IMG/VR virus record: IMGVR_UViG_3300018914_000005
Location: 1 to 46,284 of that record
Origin: a virus
Direction: 5' to 3' (one strand)
DNA: 46,284 nt
The notes under the pieces: model-generated
What the model was told of the DNA's origin: nothing
The model's input: only the letters and a program-made list of their open reading frames with translations
The model's database searches: none
Made by a program: the position numbers and the translations under genes
Shown: one piece after another, positions 1 through 6,892 of the stretch
Numbering within the stretch: the first letter of the stretch is position 1
How the letters are laid out: every line of letters begins with the position of its first letter

Positions 1-48
1 GCACGGCCTCTTCAGCGGTCACCGCACCGCTGAATTCGCTTCGGCGAC

Positions 49-125
<77 letters not shown>

Positions 126-191
126 ATCTTCCGCAGAAAAATCAACAACTTAGTCTAACATACGCGGGTTCGAATGTGGACCTGCGATTGC

Positions 192-211
192 CGTTTTACA
201 CTCGTTTTACA
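192..211 (+). repeat. Tandem CGTTTTACA repeats, candidate integrase arm sites
   Basis: CGTTTTACA occurs at 192-200 and again at 203-211, about 70-80 bp inside attL and overlapping the 3' end of int. The same 9-mer in the same orientation occurs at 45344-45352 near attR, with a one-mismatch copy at 45396-45404. Short repeats flanking the core on both sides are what arm-type integrase sites look like. Binding is inferred, not shown. Confidence 0.5.
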
Positions 212-1239
212 GATTTCGTTCGCCTTTCCTTCCGCTCGCGCTTGCGCATGGCTGCCTCCGCGAGCCTCACGTCCCGGCCCAGATAGTGAGCATCGAGGAT
301 CGTTTCGACGTCCTTCAGCGAATGGCCGGTGATGGATGCGATCTCCGGCACCGTGCAGCCCGCAAGCGCGAGGCGCGTGACAGCCGAGCCGCGAATGTCG
401 TGGAACGTCACATCATCGACATCGGCCCGTTCGCAGGCTTTTCGCCAGGACGCCCGGAAGCCGTCAGAGGTCCACGAGTTGCCGTCCGTATTGGTGAGAA
501 TGGTAATCGCCCGGCGCTTCGCCTGACTGAGATGGTCCCGCAGCGTGGGTCCAACCGGGATCACCACGCGCCGGCCTGTCTTGGATTGCTTCAGCTTGAT
601 CGTCTTACCGTCATAAGCCGACCAGGGCAGCCGGAGCAGGTCGCCTTGCCGCTGGCCCGTCCAGAGGGCCAGAACCAGGGCCAATTGCAGCTCCTCTGAG
701 GCCGCATCCATGAACCGGGAAATGTGATCCTCGGTCCAGAGGCGTTCGGCCCTTTCCGCCCGATACAGGCGCCCGCCGCGCTCGCATGGGTTGACCGCGA
801 TCCGCCCGCGATCCTTGGCGACGGAGAGCACCCGGGCCAGAACCGTCCAGGCGTAGTCCGCCTTGCGGGGCGTCTCCGCCATGCCGTCCCGCCAGCTCTT
901 GAAATCGCCCCTGACCTCCGGCTCGGCCAATGCCTCGATCGGCATGTCGCCAAACTCAGCTTCGATCAGGTTCAGGTAGGCTTGGTATGCCCGCTTTGAG
1001 CTTGCCGAGAGCCCCTTGTATTCGCTGCTCCCTCTGAACTCCGTCAGAAGCTCGTGCAGCGTGCCGTCTGAGGCGGCTTTCCGCCCCCGGTAGGCCTCAT
1101 GGTAGCTTTCGACAAACTCCGGGCTCCCTGGCTCGCCTTTGAGCCGTGGACCGCCTCTCCAGGCATAGTAGTAGATCGTCCATGTGCCGTCCGCGAGCTT
1201 GCGCGGCACCCGATGGATCCCCTTAAGCACGACGCGCAT
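196..1239 (-). CDS. int: Site-specific tyrosine integrase
   Basis: Phage integrase of about 347 aa that catalyses attP x attB recombination at the adjacent tRNA-Lys gene. The C-terminal catalytic domain shows the expected residues: R197 (TGQRQGD), K220 (SKTGRR), H280-x-x-R283 (HDIRG), H306 (GHS) and the nucleophile Y319 (HYLGRD). The N-terminal part resembles the arm-binding and core-binding domains. An upstream ATG at 1383 is in frame, but I chose 1239 because GGTGGAGGG lies just upstream and the extra 48 residues would overlap the xis-like gene. It sits next to the intact tRNA, as usual for this family, at the distal end of a leftward early operon. Confidence 0.95.
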   Translation of the reverse strand: MRVVLKGIHRVPRKLADGTWTIYYYAWRGGPRLKGEPGSPEFVESYHEAYRGRKAASDGTLHELLTEFRGSSEYKGLSASSKRAYQAYLNLIEAEFGDMPIEALAEPEVRGDFKSWRDGMAETPRKADYAWTVLARVLSVAKDRGRIAVNPCERGGRLYRAERAERLWTEDHISRFMDAASEELQLALVLALWTGQRQGDLLRLPWSAYDGKTIKLKQSKTGRRVVIPVGPTLRDHLSQAKRRAITILTNTDGNSWTSDGFRASWRKACERADVDDVTFHDIRGSAVTRLALAGCTVPEIASITGHSLKDVETILDAHYLGRDVRLAEAAMRKRERKERRTKSVKRV

Positions 1240-1471
1240 CCCTGTTGGCCCTCCACCTCTGATAGGCGCTTTGCGCGACCTCAGAGTCGGATAGGCCGGA
1301 TAATCTGTCCAGAGCCCGGTCGATGGCCCTCCGATCCCAGCGGCGCGTGCCGGGGATGGGCTGGGGGAGCCTGCCTTGGGCAACCCACCGGGAGAACCCG
1401 GACGGGCTCAGGCGGCAATGGCTGGCAGCCTCTTCGCGGGTCAGCAGCCGTGAGGTCTCTGCCTCTCTCAT
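1223..1471 (-). CDS. Excisionase-like / AlpA-type helix-turn-helix protein
   Basis: An 82-aa protein with an N-terminal winged-helix of the MerR/AlpA/Xis kind: a TREEAASHCRLSPSGFSRWV helix-turn-helix at about residues 10-30, then the wing PGTRRWDRRAIDRAL. It directly precedes int and overlaps it by 17 bp, the usual position of a directionality factor that biases Int toward excision. Its ATG overlaps the stop of the upstream gene (ATGA). An AlpA-like transcriptional regulator is the alternative. The fold is fairly clear; the excision role is inferred from position. Confidence 0.75.
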   Translation of the reverse strand: MREAETSRLLTREEAASHCRLSPSGFSRWVAQGRLPQPIPGTRRWDRRAIDRALDRLSGLSDSEVAQSAYQRWRANRDARRA

Positions 1472-1746
1472 TCGTTCCCCCGTGGAGAAGGAGGGGTGAC
1501 GCCGGCTCGCCGCATCATGCGCTCAAGCGGGCTCTCAATAAGGGGCTTGCCTTTCGGGATGTAGCCGTATCGGCACAGATACTCCCGCCGCCACCGGAGC
1601 CACGTCTTGTAGGGGCTGTAGGCTCGCATCCCGAACGGGTAGGCAGCATCGACAGCCTTAATCCTCTCTTCCAGCGTGGCACCCTCAGGGAGGCTGCGGT
1701 GAACCTCCTGAATGGTGCGCTTGGCTACGTCTGACCAGCTACCCAT
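1468..1746 (-). CDS. Small phage protein of unknown function
   Basis: A 92-aa protein beginning MGSWSDVAKRTIQEVHRSLP, basic and helical, with the distinctive segment AYSPYKTWLRWRREYL in the middle. I do not recognise a named domain, though such short tryptophan- and arginine-rich proteins recur next to xis/int in alphaproteobacterial phages. The start at 1746 is supported by GGAGGG nearby. It overlaps the upstream gene by 8 bp and the xis-like gene by ATGA, so it belongs to the leftward operon. Confidence 0.7.
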   Translation of the reverse strand: MGSWSDVAKRTIQEVHRSLPEGATLEERIKAVDAAYPFGMRAYSPYKTWLRWRREYLCRYGYIPKGKPLIESPLERMMRRAGVTPPSPRGNE

Positions 1747-2179
1747 TCTGCCCTCCGTTCTTCTGCGGGGTGGGATTTGAAAGGGGTGTTCCAGGGCGAG
1801 CCCGGTCGCTGTGGTGAGAAAAGAGAGGCAGCACCGGCTCGCCATCCGCTCCGATACGGACCCAAGCGCCGTTCTCAAAGGAGAGGTCACCGCCGGGAAG
1901 ATCGAGCCATTGGTGCGACCATCCCATTGCCCATCGCGACAAGCGGACGGTTGCGGGGAGACCATCCAGCATGACGAGGTGAGCCGTGATTGTTTGCCGG
2001 CGCCCCTTACCTTCCATGTGCGCGGTTCTGATTTCTGCGAAGGACGGAGGAACGTCAGGTCTCAGAACGTCACACAAGACCTGTCGGACCAAGGACATGG
2101 CGGCTTGGTGAGACGTGAAACCCTGCTTTCCCGAGGACGAACGCAGTGAGGACGGAGGGCACATATTCCCTTCACCCAT
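1739..2179 (-). CDS. Hypothetical phage protein
   Basis: A 146-aa protein with no domain I recognise. The middle (about residues 40-110) looks globular, with a TITAHLVMLDGLPATVRLSRW stretch suggesting beta structure; the ends are low-complexity. A strong GAGGAGAC ribosome site eight bases before ATG 2179 supports the start. It overlaps the MazG-like gene upstream and the 92-aa gene downstream by 8 bp each, showing translational coupling in the early operon. Confidence 0.65.
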   Translation of the reverse strand: MGEGNMCPPSSLRSSSGKQGFTSHQAAMSLVRQVLCDVLRPDVPPSFAEIRTAHMEGKGRRQTITAHLVMLDGLPATVRLSRWAMGWSHQWLDLPGGDLSFENGAWVRIGADGEPVLPLFSHHSDRARPGTPLSNPTPQKNGGQNG

Positions 2180-3098
2180 GGCTTGTCTCCTCGTTGGCAG
2201 GGGATGGGACGGAGGAGAGGGCGGCCTGAACAGCCTTCAGCGTCTTTGCAGCCTGGATGCCGGGATGACACTCGTCCTCAATGGTGTAGGGGTCTTCGAA
2301 CCGATCAGTATAGCCCGTGGGATCGGCATAGAGTTCGAGTGTCGTCACTACCTCGTCCACGAGAGCCCTCGGCACCCGCACATACTCTCCCCCGGTGTCG
2401 GGGGTGGGGGCGGCATAGACAGGAATGGTAAACACCGATTTGGCCCATTCCTCAGTCCGGTCTTTGGCGTAAATGAAGAACGGTTCGACCGCCCACTCTG
2501 CTTGAGGCTTCAGATAGCCAATAGGCTCCGGTTCTCCGCTTGCAGGGGCAGGGGTGGAGAGGGCAGAGGGTCCAGGCAGCGGCCCATGCTTCGGCTTCGC
2601 TGCCTGCTTGGCACGGATCTGCTCGACCTTCGTCCACACGCGAGCGAGTTCCGTTTCCCCGCATTGGTGCATATCAAGCCCTTGTGCGAGGCAGAGCGCC
2701 GCGAGCGTCACCATGACGCCGCCAACCTCTTGATAGTGAACGCCCACCGGTCGCCCATAGACATAATCCACAAGCTGATGAGCCTCGGATTGCGTGCAGC
2801 CGCACGCTTGGACCAGCTCAAGAGCTTCTTCCAGAAAGCGATGGTTGCGTTCGATCTTGTCTCCGCTGATCTCGTAACCGAAACACGCGAGCATCCAAGG
2901 TCGCACCCGATCTTGAAATGTCCCCTCTGCTGGTGGAGGGGCGGTGTCTGCCGAGAGAGGGGCAACGCGAGACACAAGCGCATCTACATGGGATGGTTGC
3001 AGCGCCATTTTTACAGACACCGGGGCATCCTCCCTGATCCACGCATGGACCGCCTCTCTCAGATCAGCCATTCCGGCCTGTTGCTGGTTATTCGGCAT
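2172..3098 (-). CDS. MazG-like phage protein (putative NTP pyrophosphohydrolase domain)
   Basis: About 308 aa. Residues ~75-175 carry the MazG-like all-alpha pattern, including NHRFLEEALELVQACG and GETELARVWTKVEQIRAKQA, with the acidic residues expected to hold Mg2+. MazG proteins hydrolyse (d)NTPs or alarmones to monophosphates; phage versions are thought to tune nucleotide pools or stress signalling. The C-terminal ~130 residues form a separate part I do not recognise, after a Pro/Ala linker. I prefer the ATG at 3098, preceded by GGAGG, over the ATG at 3110. Its 3' end overlaps the next gene by 8 bp. Confidence 0.75.
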   Translation of the reverse strand: MPNNQQQAGMADLREAVHAWIREDAPVSVKMALQPSHVDALVSRVAPLSADTAPPPAEGTFQDRVRPWMLACFGYEISGDKIERNHRFLEEALELVQACGCTQSEAHQLVDYVYGRPVGVHYQEVGGVMVTLAALCLAQGLDMHQCGETELARVWTKVEQIRAKQAAKPKHGPLPGPSALSTPAPASGEPEPIGYLKPQAEWAVEPFFIYAKDRTEEWAKSVFTIPVYAAPTPDTGGEYVRVPRALVDEVVTTLELYADPTGYTDRFEDPYTIEDECHPGIQAAKTLKAVQAALSSVPSPANEETSHG

Positions 3099-3306
3099 CC
3101 CGGCCTCCATCAGTGGTCAGAGCGGAGCGGGCGGCCCGGCGCTCTTTGCGGTAGGCCCAATCACCTGCGTAGGGCAGGAGGGCAAAGCTCAGCCAATGGA
3201 AGAGCGCATGAAGGTAGTAGGCCGGGAAGCCGCGCAGATCGCGGAGCCATTCAGGCGCGTCCCACGGCTCCCGCTTCTGTTCCAGCTTCGTCTTGAGGTC
3301 AGTCAT
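3088..3306 (-). CDS. Small hypothetical protein, possible membrane association
   Basis: A 72-aa protein starting MTDLKTKLEQKREPWDAPEW, with a hydrophobic aromatic stretch (AYYLHALFHWLSFALLPYAG) at about residues 30-50 followed by a basic tail. One membrane helix or an amphipathic helix is plausible. A GAAAGGA ribosome site lies upstream of ATG 3306. It overlaps the 48-aa gene before it and the MazG-like gene after it. No family recognised. Confidence 0.65.
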   Translation of the reverse strand: MTDLKTKLEQKREPWDAPEWLRDLRGFPAYYLHALFHWLSFALLPYAGDWAYRKERRAARSALTTDGGRDAE

Positions 3307-3445
3307 GGCGGCGTCCTTTCTGCTTCTCGAAATGCCGGGCAAAGAGCTTGGGAACCGCCAGGAGAACCTTCCGCAATTGCTCAGGCGTAAGGTGCTTGGT
3401 CCAATGATCGGGTTCCGGCACGTAGCGTTTGCCAACGTTTCTCAT
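3299..3445 (-). CDS. 48-aa micro-protein
   Basis: A short ORF, MRNVGKRYVPEPDHWTKHLT onward, ending in a basic tail (KQKGRRHD). It has an excellent AAGGAGGAG ribosome site, its ATG overlaps the stop of the upstream gene as ATGA, and its stop overlaps the start of the next gene. The coupling at both ends and the strong ribosome site make it very likely to be translated. Charged and helical; function unknown. Confidence 0.7.
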   Translation of the reverse strand: MRNVGKRYVPEPDHWTKHLTPEQLRKVLLAVPKLFARHFEKQKGRRHD

Positions 3446-4092
3446 CGGCTCTCCTCCTTGTTCAGGGCGAGGGAGGCGCGGGCGCGGGCGCCCCCATCCT
3501 CAGCCAGAGCATTGCGGCCTTTTTCGCCCTCGCTATGGATCAGACGGCACAAGCGGGCATTTTCGCCGTACCACTCCAGCGCCGTTCTCATCTGCTGGTT
3601 CTGGGCTTCGGCAAGATTTGCGCGAACTTCCTGCTCATCCATCCGGTCCATGAGGCCGATGATCGTCCTCGCCCTTGGGTCGTAATCGAGGGCCCTCCTC
3701 AGCCTCTCGTTCTCTGCGCGGAGGGTGGCGAGTTCGGTCTGGTCGCCGAAATAGATCTCGTTGAAGCCTTCGTTCTGTCGCTCGTAGTGTGCGACAGCCT
3801 CCTCCAGTTCCTTCACCCTGTGGGTGAGGTACTTGACCTTCGTCTCCTCATAGCAATTCGGGGCAAACTCAGGCGCCTCATCTTCGCGAATGGATGTTGT
3901 CTCGGTGAGATCGTGATCGGCCCGCGCTTTCGCCTCCTCGGCGGTATAGCGTCCCGCTTCGCTCTTCAGACCCGTGTAGCCGCAGGAGTTTGGCCGCCAA
4001 TACAAGCCGCGTTTTATCAGCAGGAACTTGGGCCCCACCAGCTCCGCATGGTCTGCCTCTGAGGGAGGGGATACTTCTGTCTGTAGGGTCAT
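3442..4092 (-). CDS. Hypothetical phage protein with coiled coil
   Basis: 216 aa. The N-terminal ~60 residues contain a small domain seen in many phage proteins (LLIKRGLYWRPNSCGYTG, then AGRYTAEEAKA). The middle, about residues 85-135, is a predicted coiled coil (YLTHRVKELEEAVAHYERQN, then LRAENERLRRAL). The remainder is charged and helical. A GGAAGGGAG ribosome site precedes ATG 4092. It is the first gene of the second half of the leftward operon; a gap of ~220 bp separates it from the next upstream gene. Function unknown. Confidence 0.75.
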   Translation of the reverse strand: MTLQTEVSPPSEADHAELVGPKFLLIKRGLYWRPNSCGYTGLKSEAGRYTAEEAKARADHDLTETTSIREDEAPEFAPNCYEETKVKYLTHRVKELEEAVAHYERQNEGFNEIYFGDQTELATLRAENERLRRALDYDPRARTIIGLMDRMDEQEVRANLAEAQNQQMRTALEWYGENARLCRLIHSEGEKGRNALAEDGGARARASLALNKEESR

Positions 4093-4276
4093 GAACGGGC
4101 TCCCTTCCGCGGGTAAGAAAATTTGGCGGAAGCATGGCAGGACGTCTGCATGTAGTGCATGCCAGCTTGGCTATTCGAAGGGTAACGAACCCGTTTTGGC
4201 GCACCCATCTCGAGGCGGACGCGACGTATCCTCCCGCTCGCGTCGTTCCCTCTGGAAGGACCTTGGTCCCACCTTT

Positions 4277-4307
4277 GGGCCGCTGATCGCAGCGGCCCTT
4301 TTCTTTG
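4277..4307 (+). terminator. Rho-independent terminator, plus-strand orientation
   Basis: A perfect 9-bp stem GGGCCGCTG/CAGCGGCCC with tetraloop ATCG is followed by TTTTCTTT on the plus strand. It lies in the 220-bp gap between two leftward genes, so its T-tract points against the operon. It would end rightward transcription, for example an antisense RNA or read-in. No T-tract follows the stem on the minus strand. The rest of the gap 4093-4312 holds nothing else I can support. Confidence 0.7.
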
Positions 4308-4312
4308 GCTGG

Positions 4313-4531
4313 TCATGCGCGAGCTTCCTTGAGAGCAGAACCGCCGTGCTCGACCGCGGGAACGCGGGACAGGTCAGCCGAAGCAGCCGGCACGGCGGAA
4401 GGGGTGGATTGGAAAGGCCTGCAGGCAGATCCACGCTCAGCCCAAATGCGGACAACGCGATCGTTGTGCTCGTTGATGAGCTCCTGCAGCGGCTTGCTGA
4501 TCGGCCGATACTGAACAACGATCGGCCTCAT
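4313..4531 (-). CDS. Small hypothetical protein
   Basis: A 72-aa protein. The first ~35 residues (MRPIVVQYRPISKPLQELIN onward) look ordered; the rest is Ser/Ala/Pro-rich. A GGAGG ribosome site precedes ATG 4531, and the ATG overlaps the stop of the upstream micro-ORF (ATGA). An upstream in-frame ATG at 4564 is less likely. No family recognised. Confidence 0.6.
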   Translation of the reverse strand: MRPIVVQYRPISKPLQELINEHNDRVVRIWAERGSACRPFQSTPSAVPAASADLSRVPAVEHGGSALKEARA

Positions 4532-4656
4532 AGAGCCTCCACGATCTTGAAGAGGGAGAAGCACCAGAGGCCGAAGACGACAGCTCCGATGAGCCTCCAG
4601 AGAGCGTTCTCAACCTTCTCGGAGAAGGCCTTGCAGCGGGGCGAGTTGAAGGACAT
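4528..4656 (-). CDS. 42-aa membrane micro-protein
   Basis: MSFNSPRCKAFSEKVENALW followed by a hydrophobic helix (RLIGAVVFGLWCFSLFKIVE) at about residues 21-40, which would be a single transmembrane segment. It starts in a TGATG junction with the upstream gene and ends in an ATGA junction with the next. Its position in an overlapping chain suggests real translation. Function unknown. Confidence 0.6.
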   Translation of the reverse strand: MSFNSPRCKAFSEKVENALWRLIGAVVFGLWCFSLFKIVEAL

Positions 4657-4901
4657 CAGGCAGCCCCCGGATAATCCGGCCCATCCAGATCGACGCGGTT
4701 CTCGTCATCGCCGCCGCAGGGGCAGCGAGAGACGCCGAAGCGGCTGCCGCTGACCTTGTGTAGGAACGATCCGCGCCCTTTGCAGGCGGGGCATTCCTCC
4801 AGCGTGTCGCGAAGGATCTGCTGGATTTCCTCAAGCTCCGCCCTGTGAACCAAGCGGCAGCGGAAAGAGGGGGCAAGCGGGAAGGGGATCACTTCGGCCA
4901 T
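4656..4901 (-). CDS. Small zinc-binding protein (CxxCxGxG type)
   Basis: An 81-aa protein, MAEVIPFPLAPSFRCRLVHR onward. It carries CPACKGRG at about residues 37-44 and a CPCGG motif about 20 residues later, a DnaJ-like zinc-knuckle arrangement. GGAGGG lies six bases before ATG 4901; an in-frame GTG at 4907 is the alternative. The stop overlaps the next start by one base. Probable metal-binding phage protein of unknown role. Confidence 0.65.
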   Translation of the reverse strand: MAEVIPFPLAPSFRCRLVHRAELEEIQQILRDTLEECPACKGRGSFLHKVSGSRFGVSRCPCGGDDENRVDLDGPDYPGAA

Positions 4902-4903
4902 GA

Positions 4904-5071
4904 TCACCCTCCGATCTTCGAGAAGTAGCGGCGGCGCTTGTTGGCGGCCTCGATGGCTTCCTTCGCCCGCTTGTCGAGGGCGGCCTTGCGCTGTTCGGGG
5001 GTGAGCTCGACGCGACGGGCGTTCTTCATGTCGCGGATGGCGGCGGAAAAGCCGATGGTGCGCTGGCGCAT
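4904..5071 (-). CDS. 55-aa basic micro-protein
   Basis: MRQRTIGFSAAIRDMKNARR followed by VELTPEQRKAALDKRAKEAI and a basic tail (NKRRRYFSKIGG). It is helical and strongly basic, so nucleic-acid contact is possible. Its ATG sits in a TAATG junction with the upstream gene, and GGAGG lies inside that gene's end. It nearly touches the next gene. No family recognised. Confidence 0.65.
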   Translation of the reverse strand: MRQRTIGFSAAIRDMKNARRVELTPEQRKAALDKRAKEAIEAANKRRRYFSKIGG

Positions 5072-5409
5072 TAGCGGCCCTCCGCTTTGCTGATCGCAGC
5101 GGAAGCGCGGGTGATCTCGTATCCAGAGCGAGTATCGCCGCCGGGATGATGCCGGAGGGCCGCGTGGGCCTCCTTCAGAGCGGCTAGCAAATCAGGAGCG
5201 GCAGCGATCAGTCGGGCATTGGCGACGAGTTCAGGGCTCTCCTGCGTGTCGTCCACCATGCGAACGACGACATGAGCTAAGCCCCAATGATTGCCTTCCG
5301 GCGCGTCGATGCTTGCGAGGCCCTCAGGAAGAGCAAATTCAGGCTCAAGACGCGCCTCAACAGAGAAGGGATGGTTGACGAACCAAGGGCCGGGAGTGTG
5401 CTGCGCCAT
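5071..5409 (-). CDS. Hypothetical phage protein (AAPDLLAAL type)
   Basis: 112 aa. It starts MAQHTPGPWFVNHPFSVEAR and contains ANARLIAAAPDLLAALKEAH near residues 63-82, a signature of a very widespread small phage/prophage protein of unknown function. GGGAGGGC precedes ATG 5409. It is the second gene of the leftward operon and may be made early. Confidence 0.8.
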   Translation of the reverse strand: MAQHTPGPWFVNHPFSVEARLEPEFALPEGLASIDAPEGNHWGLAHVVVRMVDDTQESPELVANARLIAAAPDLLAALKEAHAALRHHPGGDTRSGYEITRASAAISKAEGR

Positions 5410-5410
5410 C

Positions 5411-5524
5411 TCACAGCCCTCCCAGGATCAGGGACCAGGTACCGACAGCCACCGCAAAAATGCCGAGGCAGCACAGTTCAACGAGGTTCTGGAGGAAGGA
5501 GCGAAGGAGGCGCATGGGGCTCAT
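5411..5524 (-). CDS. 37-aa membrane micro-protein, first gene of the leftward operon
   Basis: MSPMRLLRSFLQNLVELCCL followed by GIFAVAVGTWSLILGGL gives a single hydrophobic helix from about residue 14 to 36. It lies just downstream of the operator cluster at 5549-5589 and is followed two bases later by the next gene. The size is below usual gene-calling limits. A second ATG four codons in is possible. Function unknown. Confidence 0.5.
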   Translation of the reverse strand: MSPMRLLRSFLQNLVELCCLGIFAVAVGTWSLILGGL

Positions 5525-5548
5525 CCGTGTGGAAGTGGATGAGCTATT

Positions 5549-5589
5549 GATACCATAACGGTATCGATTGACAATACCATAATGGAATT
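5549..5589. promoter_or_regulatory. Left operator region, CI-type operators ATACC-N5-GGTAT
   Basis: GATACC ATAAC GGTATC (5549-5565) is a perfect two-fold half-site pair. A second copy, ATACC ATAAT GGAAT (5575-5589), follows, with one mismatch in its right arm. A lone half-site GGTAT occurs at 5597-5601. The same pattern occurs beside cI and cro at 7617-7701, so one repressor should bind both places. The region separates the divergent genes at 5524 and 5703. TTGACA at 5568-5573 may be a -35 box for the rightward gene; I found no convincing -10 at the proper spacing. Confidence 0.65.
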
Positions 5590-5702
5590 CAACTCTGGTA
5601 TGCTTGGTGAGCCTCTGTGGAAACCTGTGGATAGGAATATCCGACTCGACTCCTGATTAACCTAACGCCAGTATGAGAACATAAGCAGAACACGGGGCTG
5701 CA

Positions 5703-5954
5703 ATGGACGCAAAACATTATGTTAGTGAATTACGGCAGGCGAGGGCGCTGGACATTGTGTGTGAGGACTGCGGGCGCACGAGACGCTTCCAGCGGCGAGA
5801 CCTGCTTGAGCTAGATCTAGAGGGCTTTAGGAGCTTCCATCAGCTCGGGAGCAAGCTCGTCTGCAAGCATTGCCGGTCAAAGCAAGGGGCGGGGCGGAAC
5901 ATCTCCCTCAAGCCGCGGTGGTTCTCGCATCTGCGAACAACAGGTCACCACTAA
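5703..5954 (+). CDS. Small zinc-ribbon protein
   Basis: 83 aa with two Cys pairs, CEDC (about residues 20-23) and CKHC (about 54-57), spaced as a zinc ribbon and set in a basic context (GRTRRFQRRDLLEL, then SLKPRWFSHLR). It is divergent from the leftward operon and lies directly beyond the operators, so it could be CI-controlled. A DNA- or RNA-binding role is plausible; no family recognised. A hairpin follows its stop. Confidence 0.65.
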   Translation: MDAKHYVSELRQARALDIVCEDCGRTRRFQRRDLLELDLEGFRSFHQLGSKLVCKHCRSKQGAGRNISLKPRWFSHLRTTGHH

Positions 5955-5961
5955 ACAGTAT

Positions 5962-6004
5962 GGCCTCCCCATCCGCCGTTGCCGAGCAGATGAGGAGGCC
6001 TTCT
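5962..6004 (+). terminator. Hairpin after the zinc-ribbon gene, possible terminator
   Basis: GGCCTCC (5962-5968) pairs with GGAGGCC (5994-6000), extended inward by CATC/GATG across one mismatch. It is followed by TTCTGG, only a weak T-tract. It probably ends the transcript of the gene at 5703-5954. The rest of 6005-6075 shows nothing further. Confidence 0.45.
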
Positions 6005-6076
6005 GGTCCTGAAGATCCTGGAGGAGTCTTCGAATGTCTAACCTGGTAGGGGCAGGTGCGTTTTAGCTTAGCCAAA

Positions 6077-6102
6077 CAAAAACCCCGGCTTATGGCCGGG
6101 GT
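6077..6102 (-). terminator. Terminator of the cI operon (leftward)
   Basis: The stem ACCCCGGC/GCCGGGGT (6082-6089 and 6095-6102) has the loop TTATG. On the minus strand the stem is followed by TTTTTGTTT. The stop codon of the 145-aa gene lies in the loop. This is a clear rho-independent terminator for the transcript that would run cI - 6524-6832 - 6090-6527. Confidence 0.85.
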
Positions 6103-6527
6103 GGTGTGGTCGGAGTTGGGGCTACCGGCTGCGGAGCCGTCGAAGAGGTCGCGATGGGGATCGGCACGACAATAATGTTTGGCTGCTGCTGTGCGGCTTG
6201 AGGAGTTTGAGCCTGTTTGGCCTGTTCTGCCTGCTGCGTCGTCTTGGAGGCATAATCGGCTATCGTGAATGTCATGGCGGCGAAGGCCAGGGCGATGCCA
6301 AGTACGCCCACAATGGTGCCAACAAGGAATTCTTTCGACGGTAGGCGAGCCAAGCTGTCGCCAATGCGATCAAGCTTCTCCTCAAGCTTCCCAAATCGCT
6401 TGTCGTGCTCTTCAAGCTTTGCCCATACGCGGTCCATGTCATAATATGTGCCCCCGCCACCGCTTGGTGGCAAGGGGGGATCCTCGCGCCTCTTCCACGT
6501 AGGAAAGTCAGGGGTGACTATCGTCAT
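6090..6527 (-). CDS. Single-pass membrane protein, last gene of the cI operon
   Basis: 145 aa: a charged, coiled-coil-like segment (RVWAKLEEHDKRFGKLEEKL) at about residues 33-52, one transmembrane helix (FLVGTIVGVLGIALAFAAM) at about 67-85, then a Gln/Ala- and Pro-rich tail. It is coupled to the upstream gene by ATGA and ends in the operon terminator. Because cI is transcribed in the lysogen, this gene should be too. Small membrane proteins in that position often act in superinfection exclusion; that role is inference. No family recognised. Confidence 0.7.
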   Translation of the reverse strand: MTIVTPDFPTWKRREDPPLPPSGGGGTYYDMDRVWAKLEEHDKRFGKLEEKLDRIGDSLARLPSKEFLVGTIVGVLGIALAFAAMTFTIADYASKTTQQAEQAKQAQTPQAAQQQPNIIVVPIPIATSSTAPQPVAPTPTTPPRP

Positions 6528-6832
6528 GACCTGGATTTGACCCCCTGCGAAATGAGTACTGCCGCTTCCACCAGAGCTGTCGAGCCTAATCTTAAATGCT
6601 GGACGGCTTTTTTCTGGCTCTTGTTGGCAGAGTCAAGATCGCCATTATGGGCGTCGATCGAAGAATGCATGAATTCCAGTAAGCAAACGTAGCAATTGTC
6701 TATAGCCTTCAAAAGGCTGGCTGCTGCATCCGGCGTTAGTTCAATACGCCCATCGGCATGCTCCAGCGCATCATACACGGCCTTCGGTATTGCTCGGCTT
6801 TCAATGGGAGGCGTTTCGGGTTCGTCGCTCAC
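6524..6832 (-). CDS. Hypothetical protein in the cI operon
   Basis: 102 aa, starting at a GTG (6832) with GAGGAGAAGG upstream. Mostly helical, with the central segment LLKAIDNCYVCLLEFMHSSI. It lies 60 bp after the cI stop and overlaps the membrane protein gene by 4 bp, so all three share a transcript. No domain recognised. Expression in the lysogen is likely from context, so an immunity, exclusion or host-modifying role is possible. Confidence 0.65.
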   Translation of the reverse strand: MSDEPETPPIESRAIPKAVYDALEHADGRIELTPDAAASLLKAIDNCYVCLLEFMHSSIDAHNGDLDSANKSQKKAVQHLRLGSTALVEAAVLISQGVKSRS

Positions 6833-6892
6833 CTATACCTTCTCCTCAGACGTCAGTCAGGCAGCGCCTGGTTATTGAACACGAACCGGACA

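Noticed and set aside
4028-4753. 241-codon plus-strand open frame
   Set aside because: Antisense to several coupled leftward genes and crosses a plus-strand terminator; the product looks like random Arg/Ser-rich sequence.
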